From: Deltaproteobacteria bacterium
GTDB taxonomy: Bacteria; Myxococcota_A; UBA796; GCA-2862545
Direction of reading: 5' to 3'
NCBI GenBank assembly: GCA_007693595.1
Contig: REDI01000028.1
Coordinates: 62,001-126,000 of the forward strand
Length of the DNA: 64,000 nucleotides
Positions 1-10,525 of the stretch are shown piece by piece. Position 1 is the stretch's first letter, and each line of letters starts with the position of its first letter. A program made the position numbers and the translations under genes. The notes below the pieces were generated by a model. The model was not told the DNA's origin. It did no database searches and saw only the letters and a list, made by a program, of their open reading frames with translations.

Positions 1-1
1 G

Positions 2-550
2 ATGCCGATCCGGCAGCGGGCGGGAGCCTTGGGTGATCGGCCGCATATGATGCACGGCCTCGTTGGCGGCATGATGGACCGCAAACTCTACGCGGCGGTC
101 TCCTACGAGATGCCGGTAAACTATGGGCAAGGTAGCTTTCCCTTTGTTGCCGAGGCCCGCTTCGGGTGGTGGGACAACTTCTTTGGCGAGCCCGAGCGGC
201 GAGGGGCCTTCGGCGCGATCGCGGGCACCGCGATCACCTACGTCGGCGTGCGCTGGGTCCACGACTACTTCCGAGGGAGCGGGCGGGAGTGGGCTGGGAC
301 GGGAAGCGCCGGTGGCCTGGTGCTCGGCTACACCCGGTCCGCCCCGTTCGGCAAGCTCACCATCGTCTCCGACAGCCACTTCTCGCTCTACCTCCTCGGC
401 TGGAGCGAGCGCCCGGACTTTCCACTCGGCCTGCTGAATCAGCGTATTTCCGTGGGGTTCGACCCCGTCTTTCTCGATGTACGCTTCCGCTTCGATCCCG
501 GCACAGGCGATGAGATCTCGGTCGGGCTGTCCATGCAGAGCCTCTTCTGA
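2..550 (+). CDS. C-terminal part of a barrel-like outer-membrane protein (5' partial)
   Basis: This reading frame is open to the left edge, so the in-frame ATG at position 2 may be internal and the gene probably begins outside the window. About 180 residues are visible. They alternate polar and aromatic/hydrophobic residues (stretches such as KLYAAVSYEMPV and FGKLTIVSDSHFSLYLLGW), as expected for amphipathic beta strands, and the chain ends in phenylalanine, the usual C-terminal signature of outer-membrane barrels. I recognise no specific family. ppdK follows 72 bp downstream on the same strand with its own ribosome-binding site. The barrel assignment is inferred from composition and the terminal Phe only. 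Confidence 0.5.
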   Translation: MPIRQRAGALGDRPHMMHGLVGGMMDRKLYAAVSYEMPVNYGQGSFPFVAEARFGWWDNFFGEPERRGAFGAIAGTAITYVGVRWVHDYFRGSGREWAGTGSAGGLVLGYTRSAPFGKLTIVSDSHFSLYLLGWSERPDFPLGLLNQRISVGFDPVFLDVRFRFDPGTGDEISVGLSMQSLF

Positions 551-622
551 TCGCTTTGCGGGGTCACGGCCCCTGCCGCGTCGGGGCTGCCTTGATAGAC
601 CCCCCCCGAACGCGGAGGCAGC

Positions 623-3255
<2,633 letters not shown>

Positions 3256-3262
<7 letters not shown>

Positions 3263-3275
3263 GGCGCCTCAGCCC
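3256..3275. terminator. 20-bp perfect palindrome across two convergent stop codons
   Basis: The sequence reads GGGCTGAGGC followed directly by its exact reverse complement GCCTCAGCCC. It contains the TGA of ppdK and the TGA (read as TCA) of the opposing amidohydrolase gene. As RNA it forms an 8-bp GC-rich stem with a GCGC loop in either direction. There is no U-tract, so it would be a pause or bidirectional hairpin rather than a classical intrinsic terminator. Confidence 0.5.
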
Positions 3276-5056
3276 GCCAGCCGCTCCACGCGCAGGGTCG
3301 GGCGGGTGCGCCGACCCGAGCGGAGCACCTGTCCGAAGCCCCGCTCGGTGCCGACGGAGGGGAGCACCTCGCCGTCCCGCACCGCGACCCGCCCGTTCAC
3401 CGCCACCGCCCGGACGAGCTCGGGGTTGCGACGGACCAGGCGAACCAGCCCTTGAAACTCGGGGATGGGGGCTTCGTGAGACGCATGGACCCGCTCATCG
3501 AGGTGGGCCGGGTCGAGCACCACAAGATCGGCCCGCCGGCCTGGTGCCAACACACCCGCGTCGAGGCCGTACCACTGGCCGAGCTCGCCCGTACACCGCT
3601 CGATGGCGCGCTCGATCGACATGATCGGCCGACCTTGCTCCTCGGCCTCCACCACCATGCGCAGCAAGCGGAGCGGGAAGTTGTAGTGCGCCATGTTTCG
3701 CAGGTGAGCCCCCGCATCCGAGAAGCCGATCTGAGCGGCGGGGTGCGAGACGATCCAGCGCAGCACCTCGGGTCGATCGTTGGCGACGACGGTGTACCAG
3801 CGCACGTCGTTTCCGTAGCGAGCGACCAGGTCCAGGAAGACTTCGACGACATCTTGGCCCCGCTCCTGGGCGATCTGAGCGAAGCTCTTGCCGATCAGGG
3901 AGGCGTCGGGACACTCCACGATCTCAGAGGCGTTGAAGTCGCGGTGGAACACCCGAGGGAGGAGCTTGTTCGTCCATTCTTTTCGGAAGCGCTCCCGGTA
4001 GGCTGGATCTTGGATGAGCTTGCTTCGTTCGTCTTGGTCTTGAAGATGGAGCGCGGCGGTGCCGGCTCCGAACTCCTCGAAGACGACGACGTCCATCCCG
4101 TCGGCCCACAGGTCGAAGACCTCGGGGAGCGCCTGCATGCGAAAGTTCGCCCCGAGCGCGTTGACGAAGGTGGCTGCCGATCCCACGATGCGGGCGATCC
4201 AGCGATCGGCGCGGGTGTCCATGAGGCTGATGATGGTGGTCTTGAGGGGCTTGCGCACGATCCCCATGCTCGCCAGGTAGAACATGACCGCGTCGGCCTT
4301 GGTCGTGACGTCGGGCACCGCCTGAAAGACCTTTTCGCGGCGTCGGACCTCGCGTAGCAGGGTGTTGTACTCGCGCCAGCCAGCGTACGTCGAGGGGAGG
4401 GGGCGACTGCGGAAGCGATCGCCGTCCATCTTGTCCCAGCGCAGGGTCATGATCGACAGACCCAGGTAGCCGGTATCGAGGGCCTGCTCGACGAGACCCT
4501 GCATGGTCGCGAGCTCGTCGACGGTCGGGCGCACGCCCTTGGTCAAGCTGCGCTCCAAGCCCATGGCGTGCGCCCGGATGGTGGAGTGCCCACAGTAGCT
4601 CGCCACGTTGGGCCCCAGCGGCAGGCGATCGAGGTGCTCGAGGTACTCCACCTGGTCCTCCCAGTCCCGGTGCCTCTGCAGGATAGGGAGGACGATGTCG
4701 CGCGGAACGGCCTCGACGCGGCAGAACATGTCGGCGAGGTCCTCGTTCTTTCCTACCGCGAGCGAGAGGGAGCAGCTCCCGACGACCACCGTGGTGATCC
4801 CGTGGCGAAGGGACTCCGAGAGGGCAGGGGCCACCTCGATCTCGGCGTCATAGTGGGTGTGCATGTCGACGAAACCCGGCGTGACCCAGCATCCCTCCGC
4901 CTCGACAACCTCGGTCTCAGGCCCGGCCTGGATGCGATCCTGACGGATCGCGACCACTTGGCCATCCTTGACCACCAGGGTTCCCTTGACCGGGGGGTTG
5001 CCCAGGCCATCGAAGATCGAGCCATCGCGAACCAGTAGATCGGGGGCAGCGGACAT
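3269..5056 (-). CDS. D-aminoacylase-family amidohydrolase
   Basis: A 595-residue metal-dependent hydrolase of the N-acyl-D-amino-acid deacylase branch of the amidohydrolase superfamily. The N-terminal small beta domain (LLVRDGSIFDGLGNPP) leads into the metal-binding DMHTHYDAE motif near residue 65. SYCGHSTIRAHAMG follows near 155, FSDAGAH near 450 carries the late catalytic Asp, and the C-terminal ADLVVLDP strand closes the composite domain. Related proteins remove acyl groups from D-amino acids, but many members of this branch have unknown substrates, so no substrate is claimed. The start has a GAGGAG site about 6 bp upstream. It lies 76 bp downstream of an acyl-CoA dehydrogenase gene on the same strand and may be co-transcribed with it. 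Confidence 0.85.
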   Translation of the reverse strand: MSAAPDLLVRDGSIFDGLGNPPVKGTLVVKDGQVVAIRQDRIQAGPETEVVEAEGCWVTPGFVDMHTHYDAEIEVAPALSESLRHGITTVVVGSCSLSLAVGKNEDLADMFCRVEAVPRDIVLPILQRHRDWEDQVEYLEHLDRLPLGPNVASYCGHSTIRAHAMGLERSLTKGVRPTVDELATMQGLVEQALDTGYLGLSIMTLRWDKMDGDRFRSRPLPSTYAGWREYNTLLREVRRREKVFQAVPDVTTKADAVMFYLASMGIVRKPLKTTIISLMDTRADRWIARIVGSAATFVNALGANFRMQALPEVFDLWADGMDVVVFEEFGAGTAALHLQDQDERSKLIQDPAYRERFRKEWTNKLLPRVFHRDFNASEIVECPDASLIGKSFAQIAQERGQDVVEVFLDLVARYGNDVRWYTVVANDRPEVLRWIVSHPAAQIGFSDAGAHLRNMAHYNFPLRLLRMVVEAEEQGRPIMSIERAIERCTGELGQWYGLDAGVLAPGRRADLVVLDPAHLDERVHASHEAPIPEFQGLVRLVRRNPELVRAVAVNGRVAVRDGEVLPSVGTERGFGQVLRSGRRTRPTLRVERLAG

Positions 5057-5132
5057 GGAGCGCTCCTCGTGGGCGAGAGATCCAGCATAGCGTATCCCCC
5101 CAGAGGTCGGGGTCGGCCCGTGGTGAGCGCCG

Positions 5133-6284
5133 CTACGCGCCCAGGCCCCGCGCGATGAGCTCGTTCATGATCTCTTGGGTACCCCCTCCGATAGGGAGCA
5201 GGCGCGCGTCGCGGGCCCAACGCTCGACCTTCGTTTCACGCATATAGCCCATACCGCCGTGGATCTGTACCGCCTGCCAGCAGACCTCTCGCGCGACCAT
5301 GGCGGCGTGGTTCTTCGCCATGAAGACCTCGGGTGAGGCGCCCTTGCCGGCGGCCATCCGGGCAGCGCAGGCGTAGGTGAGGGCCTTGGCCGAGGTGACC
5401 GCGGTGGCCATCTCGGCGATCTTGTGCCGAATCACCTGAAACCTACCGATGGGGCGACCGAAGGCCTCTCGTTGCTTGGCGTAGGCCATCGACTCATCGA
5501 GAGCGGCCTCGGCCAGGGCGTGCCCGTTGACCGCGAGCATCAGCCGCTCTCGCTCAAAGTTCTGCATGAGGGCGACGAAGCCGCTCCCCTCGGGCCCGAT
5601 GCGATGGTCGAGGGGCACCCGGCAACCGGAGAAGCTCAGCTCGGCGGTGTCGCTGGCCCACCAGCCCGTCTTTCGTAGGGCTCGCGAGACCTCAAAGCCG
5701 GGGGTGCCGCGCTGCACGACGAAGAAGGTCAGCCCCGCGTGGGGATCGTCGCCCGTGCGCGCCAGCACAGTGATCAGATCGCCACGAACTCCCGAGGTGA
5801 TGAAGGTCTTGGCGCCATCGAGGACGTAGTGGTCTCCGTCACGGCGCGCCTTGAGGCGGATCCCCGCGACGTCGCTCCCTGTGCCGGGCTCGGTCACCGC
5901 GAGGGCGGCGATCTTCTCGCCGCGGAGGACCGGCGCTACGAAACGCTCCTTCTGATCTTCGGTTCCCAGGGACAGGATCGGCGGGAGCGCGATGGAGAGG
6001 CTGCCTAGGCCCACCGCGGCGCCCGTGCTGCCCGCCCGCAGGAGCTCTTCGGCCACGACCACATCATGCAGGACGTCGCCGCCGCCTCCGCCCAGGGCCT
6101 CGGGAAAGGATGGCGCGAGCAGCCCCGCCTGCGCGGCCTTGAGGTGGAGCGAACGTGGAAACTCGCCAGCCTCCTCCCACGCGGTCGCGTGGGGGGCGAT
6201 CTCTTCGCGGGCGAAGCGCCGGGCCTCTTCGCGCAGCGCGCGGTGGGACTCGTCGAAGTGGTGGCGAAACAGCGAGGTGCGCAT
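5133..6284 (-). CDS. acyl-CoA dehydrogenase, long-chain (LCAD/IVD-like) type
   Basis: A 383-residue FAD flavoprotein oxidising an acyl-CoA to the trans-2-enoyl-CoA and passing electrons to ETF. It shows the flavin/substrate signature LAVTEPGTGSDVAG, the AKQREAFGRPIGRFQ helix and the C-terminal IHGGMGYMRETKVERWARD motif. The position of the usual catalytic Glu (EGT) reads PIGGGTQEIM, as in long-chain and isovaleryl enzymes, which place the base earlier. Here that would be the Glu in AALDESMAY near residue 243. Loss of EGT therefore indicates subfamily, not inactivation. The ATG has an AGGAG site. It is divergent from accA across about 106 bp and precedes the amidohydrolase on the same strand. 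Confidence 0.92.
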   Translation of the reverse strand: MRTSLFRHHFDESHRALREEARRFAREEIAPHATAWEEAGEFPRSLHLKAAQAGLLAPSFPEALGGGGGDVLHDVVVAEELLRAGSTGAAVGLGSLSIALPPILSLGTEDQKERFVAPVLRGEKIAALAVTEPGTGSDVAGIRLKARRDGDHYVLDGAKTFITSGVRGDLITVLARTGDDPHAGLTFFVVQRGTPGFEVSRALRKTGWWASDTAELSFSGCRVPLDHRIGPEGSGFVALMQNFERERLMLAVNGHALAEAALDESMAYAKQREAFGRPIGRFQVIRHKIAEMATAVTSAKALTYACAARMAAGKGASPEVFMAKNHAAMVAREVCWQAVQIHGGMGYMRETKVERWARDARLLPIGGGTQEIMNELIARGLGA

Positions 6285-6390
6285 GAACCGTTCTCCTGAG
6301 CCATGGACCTATCGCGAGCCCAGGTGTTCGTCCCGCGGGGGCGCGTCGCCGCTCGACCGGATACGTGCTGGGCGCTCCACGGAGGCAGCC

Positions 6391-7359
6391 TTGGACATCG
6401 TGCTCGACTTCGAGCGACCCTTGCTCGAACTACACAAGCGCATCGCCCAGCTCCGCGCCCTCGAAGGCGAGGATGGCGTCAACCTCAGCGCGAGCATCGA
6501 GCAGCTCGAGGCCCAGGCCCTCAAGCTGCAAGAGCGCATCTTCACTCGGCTCTCGCCCTGGCAGCGCACCCAGCTCTCCCGTCACCCCAAGCGCCCCTAC
6601 ACCCTCGACTATGTCAAGGACCTCTGCACGGAGTGGCTCGAGCTGCACGGCGACCGCGCCGGCCACGACGACCACGCCCTGATCACCGGCACCGCGCGCT
6701 TCCAAGGGCGACCCGTAGCGATCCTGGGCCATCAGAAGGGCCGCAACACCAAAGAGAACCTCGACCGAAACTTCGGCATGGCTCGGCCCGAGGGCTACCG
6801 CAAGGCGCTGCGGATCATGCACCTCGCCGAGCGCTTCTCCATGCCCATCCTCTGCTTCATCGACACTCCGGGGGCCTTCCCCGGGATCGACGCCGAAGAG
6901 CGCGGTCAGGCCGAGGCGATCGCCCGCAACATCCTCGAGATGAGCCGGCTCACCGTGCCGATCTTCGCGGTGGTGATCGGCGAAGGCGGCTCGGGGGGCG
7001 CCCTCGCGATCGGGGTGGCCAACCGCGTCGTCATGATGGAGAACAGCGTCTACAGCGTGATCAGCCCCGAGGGCTGCGCCGCGATCCTCTGGCGCGACCG
7101 CGCCGAGGGCCCCCGAGCGGCCGAAGCCCTCAAAATCACCGCCAAAGACTGCCTCTCGCTCGGCGTGATCGACGAAGTGGTCCCGGAGCCCGCCGGGGGG
7201 GCCCACCGGCACCCCGAGCAGGCGATCCGCACCCTGGGCGAGTGCCTGGCGCGTCACCTCGAACAGCTCCGTGAGCTCGAGCCCGAAGAGATCCGCGCCG
7301 ACCGCTACGACCGCTTCCGCAAGCTCGGGGCCTTCACCCAGATCCAAGCGTCCGCCTGA
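6391..7359 (+). CDS. accA: acetyl-CoA carboxylase carboxyltransferase, alpha subunit
   Basis: This subunit moves the carboxyl group from carboxybiotin to acetyl-CoA, giving malonyl-CoA, the first committed step of fatty acid synthesis. It works as a heterotetramer with AccD, which is not in the window. The frame stays open far upstream, but I place the start at a TTG because GGAGG sits 5 bp before it and the product becomes 322 residues, the normal AccA length. It begins with the conserved helix LDFERPLLELHKRIAQL. RPEGYRKALRIMHLAERF, FIDTPGAFPG and GEGGSGGALAIG are typical crotonase-fold carboxyltransferase motifs. cmk begins 13 bp downstream, so the two are probably co-transcribed. Confidence 0.95.
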   Translation: MDIVLDFERPLLELHKRIAQLRALEGEDGVNLSASIEQLEAQALKLQERIFTRLSPWQRTQLSRHPKRPYTLDYVKDLCTEWLELHGDRAGHDDHALITGTARFQGRPVAILGHQKGRNTKENLDRNFGMARPEGYRKALRIMHLAERFSMPILCFIDTPGAFPGIDAEERGQAEAIARNILEMSRLTVPIFAVVIGEGGSGGALAIGVANRVVMMENSVYSVISPEGCAAILWRDRAEGPRAAEALKITAKDCLSLGVIDEVVPEPAGGAHRHPEQAIRTLGECLARHLEQLRELEPEEIRADRYDRFRKLGAFTQIQASA

Positions 7360-7372
7360 CTCAGGAGTGTTT

Positions 7373-8074
7373 GTGGGTCACGAGATCACCATCGCCATCG
7401 ACGGCCCCGGTTCCTCAGGCAAGGGAACGGTGGCTCGGGCCGTGGCCCGCGCCCTCGGCTACGCCTACGTCGACACGGGCGCCATGTACCGCTCGGTCGC
7501 GCTGCTGGGGCTGGAGCGCGGGCTGAACATCGAAGACGAGGACCAGATGGCCTCGCTCGCTCGCTCGCTCGACATCCGCTTCACCTGGGACGGCGACGTG
7601 CTGCGGGTCGCCCTGGCCGATCAAGACGTCACCCGCGCGATCCGCGCTGAGGCGGTGGGGCAGGGGGCCAGCCAGGTCAGCGCCTTGCCCGCCGTGCGAC
7701 AGGCCCTCCTCGATCGGCAGCGCGAGCTCGCCGCCGCCGGGGGGGTCGTGATGGATGGCCGCGACATCGGGACCGTCGTCCTACCCGACGCCCAGCTCAA
7801 AGTCTTCCTCGACGCCGATCTCGACGAGCGCGCCCGTCGGCGGCACGAAGAGATCCTGCGCCGAGGTGAGACCACCCCCTTCGAGGTGGTTCGGTCGGAG
7901 CTGCACACCCGAGATGAGCGGGACCGAGGTCGGACCGTCGCCCCGCTTCGCCCCGCACAAGACGCTGTGATCGTAGACTCCACCGAGATGACCATTCGCC
8001 AGGCCGTCGATCGGGTCCTCAGCCTCGCTCAGGAACGACGTCGGGTCGTTGACACCGGGGCCGACCCGCAATAG
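7373..8074 (+). CDS. cmk: cytidylate kinase
   Basis: Phosphorylates CMP and dCMP with ATP for nucleotide synthesis. The product is 233 residues when started at the GTG that follows AGGAG by 5 bp. Upstream codons in the same frame lie inside accA and are not needed. The P-loop GPGSSGKGTV is near residues 10-19, YVDTGAMYRSVAL follows near 34, and VMDGRDIGTVVLP near 127 is the family's CMP-binding signature. The late KVFLDADLDERARRR segment is the lid. Gene order accA-cmk-rpsA resembles the widespread bacterial cmk-rpsA pairing. The assignment is secure. Confidence 0.95.
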   Translation: MGHEITIAIDGPGSSGKGTVARAVARALGYAYVDTGAMYRSVALLGLERGLNIEDEDQMASLARSLDIRFTWDGDVLRVALADQDVTRAIRAEAVGQGASQVSALPAVRQALLDRQRELAAAGGVVMDGRDIGTVVLPDAQLKVFLDADLDERARRRHEEILRRGETTPFEVVRSELHTRDERDRGRTVAPLRPAQDAVIVDSTEMTIRQAVDRVLSLAQERRRVVDTGADPQ

Positions 8075-8115
8075 ACGCGCGCCACGCGCCATCGTGTGCG
8101 CAGGCGTCCCTACCA

Positions 8116-8263
8116 CCTGGAACCTCCAGGGTTCCGAGCACCGCTGGTGTCGACGTCCTGGCTGCGAGCGCGTCGTCCTGGTCCCATGGTGGGCACCGGG
8201 GCGTCCACACCATAGCCGCAGAGACCAGCGGTGCGCGGGAGCTTTTGAGCTCCCTCTAGAAGG
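8116..8263 (+). promoter_or_regulatory. structured rpsA leader with competing hairpins
   Basis: The 193-bp gap before rpsA contains several inverted repeats. CCTGG/CCAGG (8116-8130) and GGAACC/GGTTCC (8119-8135) overlap, so only one can form at a time. CACCGCTGGT (8139-8148) is an exact 10-base complement of ACCAGCGGTG (8224-8233) and could close a 75-nt domain containing a CCCA/TGGG hairpin. GGGAGCT/AGCTCCC (8237-8254) makes a 7-bp stem with a TTTG loop that ends 3 nt before the AGAAGG ribosome site. E. coli S1 represses its own translation through leader hairpins. Whether this leader does the same is inference. Confidence 0.5.
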
Positions 8264-8267
8264 ATGA

Positions 8268-10001
8268 ATGACCGGAATCGAAGAAATCAAGGACCTGCCT
8301 CTCACCCAGCTCGACGATGACCAGTTCAAGGCCGCGTTCGACGACTACATGAGCGGCAAGGGCGTGCGTGAGCAGTCCGTCGTGCAGGGTAAGGTGCTCT
8401 CCATCGGGCCCGACTACGTCACCGTCGACATCAACTACAAGGCCGAAGGCATCGTCTCGACCCACGAGTTCAAGAACGAAGAGGGTGAGCTCACCATCTC
8501 GGTCGGCGACACGGTCGACGTCTACCTCGGCAACACCGACTCCGACGAAGGCGTGCTGAGCCTGTCCAAGGAGAAGGCCGACCTCATGAAGGCCTGGGAA
8601 GAGATCTCGAAGGCCGTCGAGCGCGACGAGGTCGTCACCGGCTCCATCGTCGCCCGCGTCAAGGGCGGGCTCTCGGTCAACATCGGCGTCAAGGCCTTCC
8701 TCCCCGGCTCGCAGGTCGATCTTCGTCCCGTCAAGAACCTCGACAAGCTGATCGGTCAGTCCTACGACTTCAAGATCATCAAGTTCAACAAGAAGCGCGG
8801 CAACATCGTGCTCTCGCGCCGCGTCCTGCTCGAGCAGGAGCGCGAAGAGAAGCGCGCCGAGACCGTCGAGCGCCTGCACGAGGGCTCGATCCTCACCGGC
8901 GTCGTCAAGAACATCACCGACTACGGTGCCTTCATCGATCTCGGCGGCATCGACGGCCTGCTGCACATCACCGACATGAGCTGGGGCCGCATCAACCATC
9001 CCAGCGAGATGTTCGAGGTCGGCCAGTCCGTCGAGATCAAGGTGCTCAAGTTCGATCGCGACAGCCAGCGCGTCAGCCTTGGCTACAAGCAGATCCGCCC
9101 CGACCCCTGGTCCGACGCCGACTTCAAGTACCCCGTCGGCGCCATCGTCCGCGGCACGGTGGTTTCGATCCCCGACTACGGCGCCTTCATCGAGCTCGAA
9201 GACGGCATCGAGGGCCTGGTCCATATCTCTGAGATGACCTGGAACAAGCGCATCAAGCACCCCTCCAAGCTCGTCGACGTCGGCGACACCATCGAGGCCA
9301 AGGTCTTGGGGATCGACGTCGAGAACAAGCGGATCAGCCTGGGCATGAAGCAGCTCGAAGAGAACCCCTGGGATCTCGTCGAGCAACAGTACCCGGTCGG
9401 CTCGCTCATCAAGGGCGAGGTCCGCAACATCACCGACTTCGGCGTCTTCGTCGCGGTCGACGAGGGCATCGACGGCTTGGTCCACATCTCAGACCTCTCT
9501 TGGAGCCAGCGCGTGCGTCACCCCTCCGAGGTCTACAAGAAGGGGGATATGGTCGAGGCCCGCGTACTCGCCATCGACAAAGAGAACGAGCGCTTCAGCC
9601 TGGGCATCAAGCAGCTCACCGACGACCCCTGGTACACGATCCACAGCCGCTACTTCCTCGGCCACGTGGTCGAGGGCCCGGTGGTTCACTGTGCGGACTT
9701 CGGTGTCTTCGTCGAGGTCGAAGACGGCATCGAAGGGTTGGTCCACGTCTCGGAGCTCAATATCGAAGGCGAGGACTGGCAGGACCAGTACCCGATCGGC
9801 AAGGTCCTCAAGGCGCAGGTCATCCACATCGACAACCACGATCGCAAGATCAGCCTGTCGGAGCGTGGCGCCGACGAAGCGGTCGAGGGCAAGCCCGGCG
9901 ACTTCATGGAAGCGCAGAGCAGCAGCAGCGCCCGCTTAGGCGACGTCATGGGCGATCTTGGCCGCAAGCTGGCCGAGAAGGAAGCCGACGACACCGTCTG
10001 A
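8268..10001 (+). CDS. rpsA: 30S ribosomal protein S1
   Basis: S1 binds single-stranded mRNA and helps the 30S subunit initiate translation. The 577-residue product has six S1 oligonucleotide-binding domains starting near residues 36, 121, 207, 292, 377 and 464. The first two are the divergent ribosome-docking domains, and the last four carry the clear G-x-V and YGAF/FGVF plus GLVHIS pattern. Two ATGs lie close together: the one at 8268 gives the S1 frame and has AGAAGG upstream, while the one at 8264 is out of frame. Codon use is strongly biased to C/G-ending codons such as AAG, ATC and GTC, as expected for a highly expressed gene. ihfB, often found after rpsA elsewhere, is absent. Confidence 0.97.
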   Translation: MTGIEEIKDLPLTQLDDDQFKAAFDDYMSGKGVREQSVVQGKVLSIGPDYVTVDINYKAEGIVSTHEFKNEEGELTISVGDTVDVYLGNTDSDEGVLSLSKEKADLMKAWEEISKAVERDEVVTGSIVARVKGGLSVNIGVKAFLPGSQVDLRPVKNLDKLIGQSYDFKIIKFNKKRGNIVLSRRVLLEQEREEKRAETVERLHEGSILTGVVKNITDYGAFIDLGGIDGLLHITDMSWGRINHPSEMFEVGQSVEIKVLKFDRDSQRVSLGYKQIRPDPWSDADFKYPVGAIVRGTVVSIPDYGAFIELEDGIEGLVHISEMTWNKRIKHPSKLVDVGDTIEAKVLGIDVENKRISLGMKQLEENPWDLVEQQYPVGSLIKGEVRNITDFGVFVAVDEGIDGLVHISDLSWSQRVRHPSEVYKKGDMVEARVLAIDKENERFSLGIKQLTDDPWYTIHSRYFLGHVVEGPVVHCADFGVFVEVEDGIEGLVHVSELNIEGEDWQDQYPIGKVLKAQVIHIDNHDRKISLSERGADEAVEGKPGDFMEAQSSSSARLGDVMGDLGRKLAEKEADDTV

Positions 10002-10199
10002 GTCTCTCTTCGCTGTGGAACCCGCGCCGTGCGATGGTCTCTTGGGCCTCGCGCGGCGCGCTACGTTGTGGGATCGCCCCTGCGGATTGTGCTCTGGGCG
10101 AGTCGGGGGTAGAGTCGCGGGCGGGCGCGTTGACTGAGGCGGGTTAGGTCTCGCCCCAGTGGCCGCCCAACGCTGAACCCGCCCCGGAGATCCTCACCC

Positions 10200-10502
10200 A
10201 TGAACACCCGCACGGTCCTGATCATCACCGCGCTCGTCGTGGTCGCGGCCCTTGGTACTTCGGCGGCGCTCTTCTGGGTGCAAAACAGCGCCCGTCAGGT
10301 CATGCTCTCGCTCAACCTCGGCTTTACGCAGTTCCAGCTCGTCGAGCCCCTGCCCGTGCCGGTCCTCATGGCGATCTGCTTGGGGGTGGGCCTCGTCCTC
10401 GGGGTCGGCCTGGTGCTCCCGCTCATGGCCCGCGCCTCCGCCAAGGCGCGTCGCGCAGAGCGCAGCGCGGCCCTCGGCACCGACTATGACAAGGGCTACT
10501 GA
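10200..10502 (+). CDS. LapA-domain (DUF1049-like) small membrane protein
   Basis: A 100-residue inner-membrane protein with two predicted transmembrane helices (about 6-28 and 50-75). Between them, FWVQNS...MLSLNLGFTQFQLVEPLPVPVL matches the layout of LapA/DUF1049 proteins, where a short strand-rich periplasmic loop follows an NxxPV/NS motif. In E. coli LapA works with LapB in controlling LPS synthesis. No lapB is visible here, so that role is only a possibility. In several proteobacteria this domain follows rpsA-ihfB, which supports the identification by position. The tail is basic (ARASAKARRAERS). The 198 bp separating it from rpsA contain no convincing promoter, though a CGCGCCG/CGGCGCG inverted repeat lies early in the gap. 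Confidence 0.6.
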   Translation: MNTRTVLIITALVVVAALGTSAALFWVQNSARQVMLSLNLGFTQFQLVEPLPVPVLMAICLGVGLVLGVGLVLPLMARASAKARRAERSAALGTDYDKGY

Positions 10503-10525
10503 GCGCTCGCCCTCCCGGAGCTTCG

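Noticed and set aside
5133-6284. Inactive acyl-CoA dehydrogenase because the EGT Glu is missing
   Set aside because: Long-chain and isovaleryl dehydrogenases naturally have Gly there and use a Glu on an earlier helix, and a suitable Glu is present.
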